From Prochlorococcus sp. AG-363-O06 (lineage in GTDB: Bacteria > Cyanobacteriota > Cyanobacteriia > PCC-6307 > Cyanobiaceae): a stretch of DNA of 64,000 nucleotides. The stretch is from positions 17,887 through 81,886 of the forward strand of contig QCFY01000006.1 of assembly GCA_003280085.1 (NCBI GenBank), read 5' to 3'. Positions 55,654 through 64,000 of this stretch are shown one piece after another. The number at the start of each line of letters is the position of its first letter. Position 1 is the first letter of the stretch. The notes under the pieces were generated by a model. That model was not told where the DNA came from, did not search any database, and saw only the letters and a list, made by a program, of their open reading frames with translations. The position numbers and the translations under genes are program-made.

Positions 55654-57096
55654 TCATCCAACCGATCCCTCCAGTTTTAATGCCAATAATTTGTCGGCTT
55701 CTGCTGCAAATTCCATAGGCAATTGATTGAAGACATCACGACAGAATCCACTAACCATCATAGAAATAGCCTCTTCGAAGCCTATCCCACGACTTTGAAG
55801 ATAGAAAAGTTGCTCTTCTGAGATCCTGCAAGTACTAGCTTCATGTTCAATACTGGATTGTGGTTGTTGCGAACGAATATATGGGTATGTGTTTGCCGAA
55901 GCTTTATCTCCGATCAGCATAGAGTCACATTGGCTGTAATTTCTAGCTCCATAGGCTTTTGGGCCCATTTGCACAAGGCCTCTGTAACTATTAGCAGACT
56001 GGCCAGCACTGATTCCTTTGCTGACAATTGTTGATCTACTTTTTGCACCTACATGAATCATTTTTGTTCCAGTATCTGCTTTTTGGTGATTATTAGTTAA
56101 TGCTACGGAGTAAAACTCACCAATCGACTCTTCTCCCTGTAGTACGCAGCTTGGATATTTCCAGGTAATTGCTGAACCTGTCTCGACTTGTGACCAGCTA
56201 ATTTTGCTCTTTTTGCCTCTGCATTGACCTCGTTTGGTTACAAAATTGTATATCCCTCCTACTCCGTCTTCATTCCCGGAATACCAATTTTGTACTGTTG
56301 AGTATTTAATTGAAGCTTCTTCAAGTGCTACAAGTTCCACGACAGCCGCATGCAAAGTATTTGTATCAAACATTGGAGCAGTGCATCCTTCCAAATAGCT
56401 AACTTGTGAAGCTTCTTCGGCAATAATTAATGTCCGTTCAAATTGACCAGTATCTCCTGAATTGATTCGAAAGTATGAAGAAAGATCCATTGGACAATTA
56501 ACACCTTTTGGAACATATACAAAGGATCCATCGCTAAATACTGCAGAATTTAATGAAGCAAAGAAATTGTCGTTTATAGGAACTACTGTGCCAATATACT
56601 TCTCAATTATTTCTGGATATTCATTCACTGCCTCGCTTATTGAACAGAAAATAACTCCATGTTCAGCCAGCTTTTCTTTATAGGTAGTGGCTATAGATAC
56701 ACTATCAAATACTGCATCTACCGCAACATTTGTAAGTCTTTTCTGTTCACTTAAGGGGATACCTAGCTTTTCAAAGGTTTCGAGAAGTTTTGGGTCAACT
56801 TCATTGAGACTTTCTTTTTTTTCACTTGCCTTAGGTGCTGCATAGTAAATAATATCTTGGTAATTTATTTGAGGATATCCAAGCTCTGCCCAATTAGGCT
56901 CCTTCATTTTTAGCCATTGATTAAAAGCTTTCAATCTAAAATTCAGTAGAAATTCAGGTTCTTTTTTCTTTTTTGAAATTAGTCGAATTACATCTTCATT
57001 CAAGCCTTTTTCTATTTTCTCAGTTTCTATTTCAGTAACAAACCCATACTTGTATGGTTGAGAAACAATTTCTTGAACAGGATTTTGCTTGTCCAT
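55654..57096 (-). CDS. sufB: Fe-S assembly scaffold SufB
   Basis: SufB is the scaffold on which clusters are built. The 480-residue protein has [20 protein letters not shown] near residue 190, [22 protein letters not shown] near 235 and the C-terminal [21 protein letters not shown] near 415, all family-specific. ATG at 57096. The divergent sufR lies across 493 bases holding a perfect inverted repeat. Confidence 0.95.
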   Translation of the reverse strand: MDKQNPVQEIVSQPYKYGFVTEIETEKIEKGLNEDVIRLISKKKKEPEFLLNFRLKAFNQWLKMKEPNWAELGYPQINYQDIIYYAAPKASEKKESLNEVDPKLLETFEKLGIPLSEQKRLTNVAVDAVFDSVSIATTYKEKLAEHGVIFCSISEAVNEYPEIIEKYIGTVVPINDNFFASLNSAVFSDGSFVYVPKGVNCPMDLSSYFRINSGDTGQFERTLIIAEEASQVSYLEGCTAPMFDTNTLHAAVVELVALEEASIKYSTVQNWYSGNEDGVGGIYNFVTKRGQCRGKKSKISWSQVETGSAITWKYPSCVLQGEESIGEFYSVALTNNHQKADTGTKMIHVGAKSRSTIVSKGISAGQSANSYRGLVQMGPKAYGARNYSQCDSMLIGDKASANTYPYIRSQQPQSSIEHEASTCRISEEQLFYLQSRGIGFEEAISMMVSGFCRDVFNQLPMEFAAEADKLLALKLEGSVG

Positions 57097-57589
57097 AGTT
57101 GTTTGGCCTAGTTGTAGTTATAGTCTTTGGGATTGTTTACAGCCTACCTTTCTCAGAATAGTCATACTCAGAGGACTGTACTCCCTAGTCATTTGCAAAA
57201 AAGATTTTTCTGAGTTTTCAGCTTGGCCATTCATTTATTTAATGAGTAGGGAGGATGGATTGGCTGCATCCCCTTCATGGGCCTTGATTTAGGAAGGAAG
57301 AAGATGGCTAGAGAGGGAGGATACGAAATCAAAAGGTTTCGTATATAAGAGCCTACGACAAAGCCAGCTAATCCGTCTTGACTTGTCATCATTCAAGAGA
57401 CATGCGAAAAATCTTTTCGACGCAATCGTTTTGGAGGTTAAGACTGATGTTTCTCTGGACCCTTTACTTGCTCGCAGACTGATTTGAGAAAGACGTTGCG
57501 AAATTTCTAAGCATTTGTTTATCGCTTTTGAGAAAACTTGTCTAGCTGCACTATTTTTGAATTAGAGATGCGACCTACTTGTTGATTTG
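57097..57589. promoter_or_regulatory. Divergent sufB-sufR control region
   Basis: This 493-base gap holds no convincing gene; a 14-codon frame at 57304 with a purine-rich lead (GGAAGGAAGAAG) is too short to call. It contains a perfect inverted repeat, ATACGAAA at 57321-57328 and TTTCGTAT at 57337-57344, separated by eight bases, about midway between the two start codons. I did not find the CAAC-N6-GTTG site described for SufR in other cyanobacteria. The position between a regulator and its target operon supports an operator, unproven. Confidence 0.55.
57321..57344. repeat. 8-bp perfect inverted repeat between sufB and sufR
   Basis: Arms ATACGAAA and TTTCGTAT flank the eight bases TCAAAAGG. 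No T-run follows, so a terminator is unlikely. It is a candidate regulator-binding site. Confidence 0.5.
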
Positions 57590-58225
57590 ATGAGTTTGGA
57601 TGCAAATGCTTCTACTCGTGATTTGACTCTCAAACTACTCTTGAGAGAGGGTGAAGTGAGTGCTGCAAAGCTTGCAAGATCGGTTGGTATATCTGTTCAG
57701 GCTATGAGGAGGCATTTGAGGATTCTTCAGGATGATGGCTTGGTGGAAGCCTCTTCTCCTGTTGTCGGTCCTGGTCGGCCGTCGAATTTATGGCAACTAA
57801 CAGTTCAAGGACAGAATCTTTTTAATTCAGGTAGTCAACAGTTTGCATTAGATCTTCTGGGATCCATTGAATTAGTCCATTCCTCAGAGATGATTGGTGC
57901 TTTATTGGATCAGCAGGCAATTAAGAAGGCCGAAACTTATCGTCAAAAAATCGGTCTTGGCAATATAAAGCAGCGATTAGAGCAGCTTGTAAGTCTTTTG
58001 CACGAAGAAGGATATTGGGCCGAATTTCATCCAATGGAGGATGGGGTAAGTTGGTACTTGAATGAATTTCATTGTTCAATTAAAGGCATAGCTGAGCAAT
58101 ACCCTATTGTTTGTGAACATGAGCTGAAGTTAATCAGGCATACTTTTTCGGATTGTTCTGTTGAACGTGTGAAATGGCGTATTGAGTCTGGTCATAGCTG
58201 CGGTTTCCTTATAACTCCAAATTAA
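57590..58225 (+). CDS. sufR: Fe-S-sensing transcriptional repressor SufR
   Basis: SufR represses sufBCDS when its [4Fe-4S] cluster is present. From ATG at 57590 the 211-residue protein has an N-terminal winged helix (LREGEVSAAKLARSVGIS, then QAMRRHLRILQDDGLV). The C-terminal cysteines fall at 162, 175, 189 and 204, matching the reported C-X12-C-X13-C-X14-C pattern exactly. An adjacent TTG at 57587 could add one residue. It is divergent to sufB. Confidence 0.94.
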   Translation: MSLDANASTRDLTLKLLLREGEVSAAKLARSVGISVQAMRRHLRILQDDGLVEASSPVVGPGRPSNLWQLTVQGQNLFNSGSQQFALDLLGSIELVHSSEMIGALLDQQAIKKAETYRQKIGLGNIKQRLEQLVSLLHEEGYWAEFHPMEDGVSWYLNEFHCSIKGIAEQYPIVCEHELKLIRHTFSDCSVERVKWRIESGHSCGFLITPN

Positions 58226-58227
58226 TC

Positions 58228-58590
58228 ATGATGGACCTTCCTTTAAATAATAGAAAAAACTTTTTAACTTTAGAAGAATTAGAAATAATTAATTCCGCTA
58301 AACTTTCCTTATTCGAGAAACATCATATTAGACTTTTAGCACATTGCCTGGAGTCTTTTCGAGCTATGGTTAATGGCACTAAATCAGGATCTTTGCCGGA
58401 TGAAAACTTAAGATTGGAATGGCTTAATTCTCAACCAAGTTTAAAAGATCAGGAAGAATTCATTAGTATTCTTCTAGATCAATTTGCTTTAGCAGGAAAA
58501 CAATTAGAAGATTTAGCATCTAGATATCAAAAATCACCTTTAGGATTAACGGTTGCAGATTTAGTTCAATCAAGATTGGACCCTCTCTAA
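58228..58590 (+). CDS. Conserved-looking hypothetical protein downstream of sufR
   Basis: The 120-residue protein is mostly helical and acidic: FLTLEELEIINSAKLSLFEKHHIRLLAHCLESF, then EWLNSQPSLKDQEEFISILLDQF. No known motif or membrane segment is seen. It begins two bases after sufR, at ATG 58228 (a second ATG follows directly), so cotranscription and perhaps a shared role are likely. I do not know its function. Confidence 0.65.
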   Translation: MMDLPLNNRKNFLTLEELEIINSAKLSLFEKHHIRLLAHCLESFRAMVNGTKSGSLPDENLRLEWLNSQPSLKDQEEFISILLDQFALAGKQLEDLASRYQKSPLGLTVADLVQSRLDPL

Positions 58591-58857
58591 AGACGTTTCC
58601 TCATGATGATGTAGGGCAGCTGCCTTTTGCCTGTGGATTCGTGGTCGAGTAATGGGACAGTAATTTCGTTTGAGATTGAATTTGCCTCCTCTGGAAGAAT
58701 TCTTGGGAAACATCCTTCCTAAATCCAAAATGCTTTTGATGGCGATGGGAACTCTTCAGTACCCAATCAGGATAAGGGATTAGGGCATACTCTTCTCTTC
58801 TGATAATGATTTTCTGGAGTCAGTAGATCCTGACCACAGGCATTTTTCCGCATCGTA

Positions 58858-59961
58858 ATGGTGAACAATACTGATCCCGAACAAAAACGGAGTTTTCTAG
58901 ACGTGATCCAAGCCCAAGATTCTCTGGAGCGTCTAACACTGCGTCAATTGCGCCACAAGGCAAGTGATCTTGGGGTTCCTTTATATAGTCGAAAAAGTAA
59001 GGCAAGCCTTGTCAAGGAGATCGTTTTATATCAAGAGAAGCAAAAAGCTATTGCTTTGAAGAAGTCAGATGTACTTGAGCACTCGGCTACAAGGGTTGTG
59101 TTTTTGCCTAGAGATCCTCGATGGGCATATGTTTTCTGGGAAATCTCTGAGGCAGAAAAAAATCTAGCAATTTCCCAAGGTGCAAGTCGACTTTGTTTAC
59201 GCTTACTAGATGTAACTGGGACTCAAGACGGCAAAGTTAATAAGCAAACTATGCAGGAAGTGCCAGTAGAAAGTCACAGTACTGAATGGTATCTACCTAT
59301 TCCTATGAGTGATAGGGACTATAGAGTAGAGCTTGGATATCGTTGCTCAAATCGTTGGATTAGCTTGGCTTTTTCTTCACCAGCAAGAGTTCCTGCTTTG
59401 CAACCTAGCAATGAAATACTGGATCAATTTGTTCCATTTAGCTTGGATTCAAACCCAACAACTACAGATACAGATGAATTGATCGATTTACCTTTAGAGC
59501 AGAAAGATAATGGTTTGCATCAACGTTTATACCTTAATGCTACAGCACCTCTCAGAAAAACACGCATTGGATCAGAAGAGTTTCAAGAACATAATTCTTC
59601 AAATTTTCCAGGTACGAATGACTCAGGTGTTGGTTTATGGGCAAGTGGTATTAATGAATCTGGCTTGGGAGGGGTAAGTTCTCAACCAGATTCTTTTTGG
59701 TTAGTTGCAGATGCAGAATTAATTGTTTATGGATCAACTGACCCTGCAGCAGAATTGACAATTGGTGGTGAAAATATCCCGCTTTCAAGTGACGGTACTT
59801 TTCGGATACAGGTACCATTTCGAGATGGCAGCCAGAAGTACCCTATCGAAGCAACTCTTTCGGAAAGTAATCAAAAGAGAAATATCCTTATGCAGTTTGA
59901 ACGTTTGACTCCAGAAGATAATACAAACCCTAGAGAAAAAGCTAAGGTTGAATGGTTTTAA
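58858..59961 (+). CDS. DUF4912 domain protein with SAP-like N-terminus
   Basis: The 367-residue protein begins LTLRQLRHKASDLGVPLYSRKSKASLVKEI (about residues 24-53), a SAP/Rho-N-like helix pair, followed by the DUF4912 core HSATRVVFLPRDPRWAYVFWEIS near residue 77, then YRVELGYRCSNRWISLAFSSP. A long low-complexity region and a beta-rich C-terminal segment (LTIGGENIPLSSDGTFRIQVPF) close it. Function unknown; DNA or polysaccharide binding has been suggested by domain resemblance only. ATG at 58858. The 267-base upstream gap holds no clear gene. Confidence 0.8.
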   Translation: MVNNTDPEQKRSFLDVIQAQDSLERLTLRQLRHKASDLGVPLYSRKSKASLVKEIVLYQEKQKAIALKKSDVLEHSATRVVFLPRDPRWAYVFWEISEAEKNLAISQGASRLCLRLLDVTGTQDGKVNKQTMQEVPVESHSTEWYLPIPMSDRDYRVELGYRCSNRWISLAFSSPARVPALQPSNEILDQFVPFSLDSNPTTTDTDELIDLPLEQKDNGLHQRLYLNATAPLRKTRIGSEEFQEHNSSNFPGTNDSGVGLWASGINESGLGGVSSQPDSFWLVADAELIVYGSTDPAAELTIGGENIPLSSDGTFRIQVPFRDGSQKYPIEATLSESNQKRNILMQFERLTPEDNTNPREKAKVEWF

Positions 59962-59982
59962 CTCTATTAATCTCTATTTAAT

Positions 59983-60153
59983 ATGTTGAGATGGTTCGTT
60001 GCTTTTACCCCTATTGGTGGTGCAATTTTGTTTCCTTTAGTTGTCCCATTAGCAATTGTTCGATTTGGTTTAAACTATGGTCTGATTTTAGCTTTAGTTC
60101 TAAGTACCCTTTGGTTTGTGGCAATGTTAAGAACTTCTGAAATGCCTCATTAG
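59983..60153 (+). CDS. Small hypothetical membrane protein (56 aa)
   Basis: ATG at 59983 opens 56 codons to TAG. The product begins MLRWFVAFTPIGGAILFPLVV and has two hydrophobic helices (about residues 9-26 and 31-49), then a short polar tail. It lies 21 bases after the DUF4912 gene and nine bases before pgm, so it is likely cotranscribed. The family is not recognised. Confidence 0.65.
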   Translation: MLRWFVAFTPIGGAILFPLVVPLAIVRFGLNYGLILALVLSTLWFVAMLRTSEMPH

Positions 60154-60162
60154 AATCTTCTT

Positions 60163-61824
60163 ATGTTTAATCAATTCATTCTTAAACAACCTAAGCAGCT
60201 CAAAATTAAATTAAAAGAGCCTTTTTTAGATCAAAAGCCTGGGACTTCGGGTCTTCGTAAAAGTTCTAAACAGTTTGAGGTTCCTAATTATCTTGAGAGC
60301 TTTATAGAATCTATTTTTCAAACTTTGCCTAATGTCAAAGGTGGAACTTTGATATTAGGAGGAGATGGTAGGTATGGTAATTTGCGAGCTATTCAAATTA
60401 TTATTCGTATCGCTGCTGCACATGGAGTGACTAGAATAATTACCACTTTAAATGGCATTCTATCGACTCCAGCAGCTTCTAACCTTATTCGTGAAAAACA
60501 AGCTATTGGTGGAATAATTCTGTCTGCAAGTCATAATCCTGGTGGTAAAAATGGTGACTTTGGGATTAAATTAAATGGTTCTAATGGAGGGCCTGCGAAT
60601 GAAATGTTGACAAATGAAATTTATAATTGCTCTAAAAATTTGAAAGAGTACAAAATTATAGATAAAGTTGAGATATCTTTAAATACTAAAGCTACGTTCT
60701 CCATCGGAGATCTCAATGTTGAAGTTATAGATGGTGTTGATGATTATTTATCTTTAATGCAAGCTATCTTTGACTTTGATCAAATTAGATCTTTAATTAA
60801 TGATCAATTTCCAATAGCTTTTGATGCTTTAAACGCAGTTACAGGTCCTTATGCAAAGAGATTATTAGAGGAACTAATAGGATCCCCTTCAGGAACTGTT
60901 CGTAATGCTATTCCTAAAGAGGACTTTGGGGGTATACATCCAGATCCAAACCTTACATATGCTCATGAGCTTGCAGATGCGTTGTTGAACGGTAGTGACT
61001 ACTCTTTTGGCGCCGCTTGCGATGGCGATGGTGATAGAAATATGATTTTAGGTCAGAAATGTTTTGTTAACCCTAGTGATAGTCTTGCAGTATTGGCTGC
61101 AAATGCTGAACTTATTCCTGCATATCGAAATGGATTATTAGGCGTAGCCAGGTCTATGCCAACTAGTTCTGCCGTTGACGTTGTTGCGAAGAAATTAGGA
61201 ATCAATTGCTATGAAACTCCAACTGGCTGGAAATATTTTGGTAATTTATTGGATGCTGGAAAAATAACTATTTGTGGTGAAGAAAGCTTTGGAACTGGTA
61301 GTAATCATATAAGAGAAAAAGATGGATTATGGGCAGTATTATTTTGGTTGCAAATTCTTTCAGTAAAGAGATGCTCAGTCCTAGACCTTATGCTTGATCA
61401 TTGGTCGACCTTTGGTAGAAACTATTACTCGAGGCATGATTATGAATCTATTTCTCTTGAGAAAGCTAATGAGCTTTATCAACGCCTTGAGTTAATATTG
61501 CCCACCCTTTCAAATCAGCCTTTTGCCGGTCAAAATGTTTGTTCAGCAGATAATTTTTCCTATACTGATCCAATCGACTCTTCGATTGCTAAGAATCAAG
61601 GCCTCAGAATTATTTTAGATGATGCAAGTAGGGTGATTGTTCGTCTATCAGGGACAGGTACACAAGGTGCTACTCTGCGAATATATTATGAAAAATTCGA
61701 ACCTGCTAATGGTAATTTAAATCAGGATCCTCAGCAGGTACTTGCGAGCTTGATTAATGCTATGGATGAGTTAGGAGAAATCACAAAACGGACCGGAATG
61801 GATTCGCCTACAGTTATTACTTAA
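60163..61824 (+). CDS. pgm: Phosphoglucomutase (alpha-D-glucose phosphate-specific)
   Basis: The enzyme interconverts glucose-1-P and glucose-6-P, linking glycogen and central carbon flow. The 553-residue protein starts at ATG 60163, with GTSGLRKSSKQF near residue 28, the phosphoserine loop IILSASHNPGGKNGDFGIK near 119, the metal loop ACDGDGDRNMIL near 284, the sugar-binding CGEESFGTGSNHIREKDG near 372, and the C-terminal RLSGTGTQGATLRIYYE. Length and order fit the eukaryote-like PGM type of cyanobacteria. Confidence 0.94.
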   Translation: MFNQFILKQPKQLKIKLKEPFLDQKPGTSGLRKSSKQFEVPNYLESFIESIFQTLPNVKGGTLILGGDGRYGNLRAIQIIIRIAAAHGVTRIITTLNGILSTPAASNLIREKQAIGGIILSASHNPGGKNGDFGIKLNGSNGGPANEMLTNEIYNCSKNLKEYKIIDKVEISLNTKATFSIGDLNVEVIDGVDDYLSLMQAIFDFDQIRSLINDQFPIAFDALNAVTGPYAKRLLEELIGSPSGTVRNAIPKEDFGGIHPDPNLTYAHELADALLNGSDYSFGAACDGDGDRNMILGQKCFVNPSDSLAVLAANAELIPAYRNGLLGVARSMPTSSAVDVVAKKLGINCYETPTGWKYFGNLLDAGKITICGEESFGTGSNHIREKDGLWAVLFWLQILSVKRCSVLDLMLDHWSTFGRNYYSRHDYESISLEKANELYQRLELILPTLSNQPFAGQNVCSADNFSYTDPIDSSIAKNQGLRIILDDASRVIVRLSGTGTQGATLRIYYEKFEPANGNLNQDPQQVLASLINAMDELGEITKRTGMDSPTVIT

Positions 61825-61874
61825 GTAGGTTAAGTATGATTTTAGTTACATCGCAAAATGATTGCTAAATTAAT

Positions 61875-61897
61875 CGAAATGAACATTTCGTTCATTT
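61875..61897. repeat. Overlapping inverted repeats upstream of rarA
   Basis: AAATGAAC (61877-61884) pairs with GTTCATTT (61890-61897) around a five-base loop, while CGAAAT (61875-61880) pairs with ATTTCG (61885-61890) around GAAC. The two hairpins exclude each other. The element is between pgm and rarA, about 60 bases before the TTG start. It could be a regulator site (GAAC-N5-GTTC) or a small leader switch. Confidence 0.45.
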
Positions 61898-61955
61898 GCA
61901 ACTTTATAGAAAATCTTATTTATGCGTCAGAATTGATATAGCTATTTTCTAAACC

Positions 61956-64000
61956 TTGACTGATGATCTGTTTACATTTAACAGTGAACAGGCTATTAGG
62001 AGTAATGCGCCACTAGCAGAAAGACTGCGTCCTCGAACATTAGAGGAGTTTTTAGGTCAAACGGCGATATTGGCTGAAGGCAGGCTTTTGAGAAGGGCAA
62101 TAGCAGCTGATCGAGTTGGCAACCTTCTATTGCAAGGCCCACCAGGTGTCGGTAAGACTACTTTGGCAAGGATTATTGCAGCTAATACACGTGCTCATTT
62201 CAGTGTTTTGAATGCAGTTCTTGCAGGTGTTCAAGATTTACGTAAGGAAGTGAAGGCAGCAAAAGAGCGATTGGGTTTGCATGGCCTTAGAACCATTTTA
62301 TTTATTGATGAAGTTCATAGATTTAATAGTGCCCAGCAAGATTCTTTATTACCTTGGGTGGAGAATGGGACTTTGCAGTTAATCGGGGCAACAACAGAAA
62401 ATCCTTTTTTTGAAGTCAATAAAGCTTTGGTAAGTCGATCAAGAATATTTAAGCTAGAGCCACTGGGAAAATTAGATTTACGCCAGCTAATCAAGATCGC
62501 ACTTAGTGATTCTGAACGTGGATATGGAGATCAGAAGATAGAACTTAGTGATGAGGCTGCTAATCATTTAGTTGATATTGCAAATGGAGATGCAAGAAGC
62601 CTTTTAAATGCATTAGAATTGTCTATTGAGAGTACATTACCTAAAGAGGATGGGGTTATATATATAGATCTTCAAATTGCCGAAGAATCTATACAGCAAC
62701 GCGCTGTTTTATATGATAAACAAGGTGATGCTCATTTCGACACTATCAGTGCTTTTATTAAGGCTTTGAGAGGCTCCGATCCAGATGCTGCATTGTTTTG
62801 GTTAGCAAGAATGCTTGAGGCCGGCGAGAGTCCTAGATATATCTTTCGAAGAATGTTAATAGCAGCTGGAGAAGATATAGGATTGGCCGATCCAAATGCA
62901 ATTGTTGTCGTTGAGGCTTGTGCTTCTGCTTTTGAACGCATTGGTATGCCAGAGGGAATTTATGCACTTTCTCAGGCAGCACTTTATTTAGCTGCCACTG
63001 AGAAAAGTAATAGCATTTCTGCTTTTTTTGAGGCTCAAAGTGTTGTTAGAACATCACACCAGCGCCAGGATGTTCCTCTTCATTTAAGAGATCCTAATCG
63101 AGATAAAAAGCATATGGGCGATGGTATTGGATATCAATATCCTCACTCTTTTCAAGGAAATTGGGTTGCACAGCAATACTTGCCTAAGGAATTGCAAGGT
63201 GAAGTCTTTTGGAAGCCTGGTACTTGCGGTTGGGAAGGGCAGCGCCGAGAAATCATCTGTCAAAGACGGATAGCGCAAATGGAAATTCTGGTTGATAATT
63301 TAGAACAAAACCATTTCTTAAGTATTGATGACCCTGATATTCAATTAGTAGAAAGATGGGCAGAGCGCCAGATTCTTCATGAAGAAAAGAGATTGCATAA
63401 GCTTTTAGATAAATTATGGGATGATATGACTTGGAAAAGTAATGATCGGGTGTTAATTTTAGGAGGAAGATCGTTGTTTTGGACAATTACTCCATTATGC
63501 CAAGTTTTCGATGGCGGAGTTACTATTCTGACCAGAAATGAGGAAGATCAGAACTTCTTGGAATCTCAATTTCAGCTATTGGATACCATGTTTAAACCAA
63601 ATGTAATTAATCAAGAATCTGGAGGATTAGAGGTTTTAGATAATCACCTTAAGTTTGAATTAGTAGGCGGACGAATTAGTCATCAAGATATGTTAATTAT
63701 ACATGACAAATCTTTTTGGTTGGAAGTTACTAAAAAGTGCTCGCCAGAGGCAACTTTAAGATTATTATTTACTTATCCAATGCTATGCCCAGCCATGGCA
63801 TTAGAGCAATTAATAAAGTGTGGTGATTTAGAACCTGAGAATCTTACTTCTATTCAAGATATTATTGCGCTTGAAAAGAAATGGTTGGCTGGCCAAGATC
63901 AATATACTACTCTACAAGCTAATCTTAAGAAGCTAGGTTGGGTTGTTGAACTTGATACTTTTAACGAACTTTTATCTTTAAAGATTGATAAAAAACTTAG
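61956..64000 (+). CDS. rarA: RarA/MgsA-type AAA ATPase with extra C-terminal domain, 3' end outside window
   Basis: RarA acts at stalled replication forks. The start is TTG at 61956; 681 codons are visible and the frame is open at the end. Residues 61-69 are the Walker A GPPGVGKTT, followed by TILFIDEVHRFNSAQQD (Walker B) and ATTENPFFEVNKALVSRSRIF. The RarA core ends near residue 430 with the motif DGIGYQYPHSFQGNWVAQQY. A further 250 residues follow, including DRVLILGGRSLFWTITPLCQVF near 493, which looks like a degenerate methyltransferase Gly-rich loop. E. coli RarA has about 447 residues, so this is a fusion. Confidence 0.92.
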   Translation, partial: MTDDLFTFNSEQAIRSNAPLAERLRPRTLEEFLGQTAILAEGRLLRRAIAADRVGNLLLQGPPGVGKTTLARIIAANTRAHFSVLNAVLAGVQDLRKEVKAAKERLGLHGLRTILFIDEVHRFNSAQQDSLLPWVENGTLQLIGATTENPFFEVNKALVSRSRIFKLEPLGKLDLRQLIKIALSDSERGYGDQKIELSDEAANHLVDIANGDARSLLNALELSIESTLPKEDGVIYIDLQIAEESIQQRAVLYDKQGDAHFDTISAFIKALRGSDPDAALFWLARMLEAGESPRYIFRRMLIAAGEDIGLADPNAIVVVEACASAFERIGMPEGIYALSQAALYLAATEKSNSISAFFEAQSVVRTSHQRQDVPLHLRDPNRDKKHMGDGIGYQYPHSFQGNWVAQQYLPKELQGEVFWKPGTCGWEGQRREIICQRRIAQMEILVDNLEQNHFLSIDDPDIQLVERWAERQILHEEKRLHKLLDKLWDDMTWKSNDRVLILGGRSLFWTITPLCQVFDGGVTILTRNEEDQNFLESQFQLLDTMFKPNVINQESGGLEVLDNHLKFELVGGRISHQDMLIIHDKSFWLEVTKKCSPEATLRLLFTYPMLCPAMALEQLIKCGDLEPENLTSIQDIIALEKKWLAGQDQYTTLQANLKKLGWVVELDTFNELLSLKIDKKL

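Noticed and set aside
57242..57345. Two tiny frames (MSREDG and MAREGG) with purine-rich leads in the sufB-sufR spacer
   Set aside because: 14-16 codons only, and the second runs through the inverted repeat; more likely regulatory DNA.
58613..58628. Short GC stem followed by TTTT after the gene downstream of sufR
   Set aside because: The stem has only about four to five pairs, with one G-T; too weak to call a terminator.
58650..58740. Roughly 30-codon frame (MDSWSSNGTV) in the gap before the DUF4912 gene
   Set aside because: Needs a GTG start, short, and no recognisable homology; could be a remnant but cannot be supported.
61881..61893. LexA box before rarA
   Set aside because: The pattern GAAC-N5-GTTC has one base too many for the Gram-positive box and does not fit the cyanobacterial consensus.
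1..64000. tRNA, rRNA, CRISPR, transposase or integrase
   Set aside because: Spacers were scanned by eye for tRNA T-loop patterns, repeat-spacer arrays and transposase frames and none were found; a covariance-model search would settle small RNAs.

Overview
The window looks like an ordinary core stretch of a marine picocyanobacterial chromosome, most likely Prochlorococcus. Low GC, tightly packed genes, frequent TTG/GTG starts and many convergent overlaps point there. So does the gene content: ndhO, crtQ, psbX, ycf66, two high-light-inducible (Hli) proteins, DUF751/Ycf33, DUF2973, DUF3120 and sufR-sufBCDS. No phycobilisome gene is present. The exact strain cannot be named from sequence alone. 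I see no rRNA, tRNA, CRISPR array, prophage or insertion sequence.

Layout. 1-9.5 kb: end of a TPR-like protein, ndhO, a TIGR01777 epimerase, a lipid-A-disaccharide-synthase-like protein, a SufA/IscA carrier, crtQ with a START-fold partner, hemD, a GH3 N-acetylglucosaminidase, rbfA and ycf33. 9.5-19 kb: GST, aroK, a two-domain PTPS protein with a RibD-C-type reductase, a FemAB/GNAT-like protein, DUF4346, a PetL-like peptide, rimO, a VKOR-thioredoxin fusion and nadB. 19-32 kb: DUF3120, uppP, the cyanobacterial FeS-PDZ protein, a TolC-type protein, an inositol-phosphatase-like protein, YihY, xseAB, a 48-residue Hli, an HtrA protease and an ABC-F ATPase. 32-43 kb: several small unknown genes including a Nif11-type peptide and a ribbon-helix-helix protein, then anmK, a KtrAB-like K+ system beside an SLC13/RCK permease, NDH-2, cysH, coaX, PrxQ and a phosphopantetheinyl transferase. 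43-50 kb: yggT, psbX, ycf66, two short beta-propeller-like lipoproteins, a second Hli, an SbmA/YddA-type ABC exporter, a HIT protein, rpsU and def. 50-64 kb: a frameshifted S9 peptidase, sufBCDS facing sufR, a DUF4912 protein, phosphoglucomutase and an unfinished RarA fusion protein running off the end.

How the genes fit together. Several serve the photosynthetic membrane (ndhO, crtQ, psbX, Hli, probably petL-like, ycf33, ycf66, NDH-2). Fe-S supply is covered by sufBCDS-sufR, with a separate A-type carrier; users in the window include RimO, the FeS-PDZ protein and SufR itself. Cell-wall genes include uppP, anmK and the GH3 enzyme. Others supply tetrapyrrole, NAD, CoA, shikimate and sulfur metabolism.

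The observations most worth following are a one-base excess in a G7 run that splits the S9 peptidase, perfect inverted repeats in two divergent regulator regions (33.2 kb and 57.3 kb), an overlapping-hairpin element before rarA, and short photosynthesis genes that length cut-offs would miss. I did not find a convincing undescribed multigene system.
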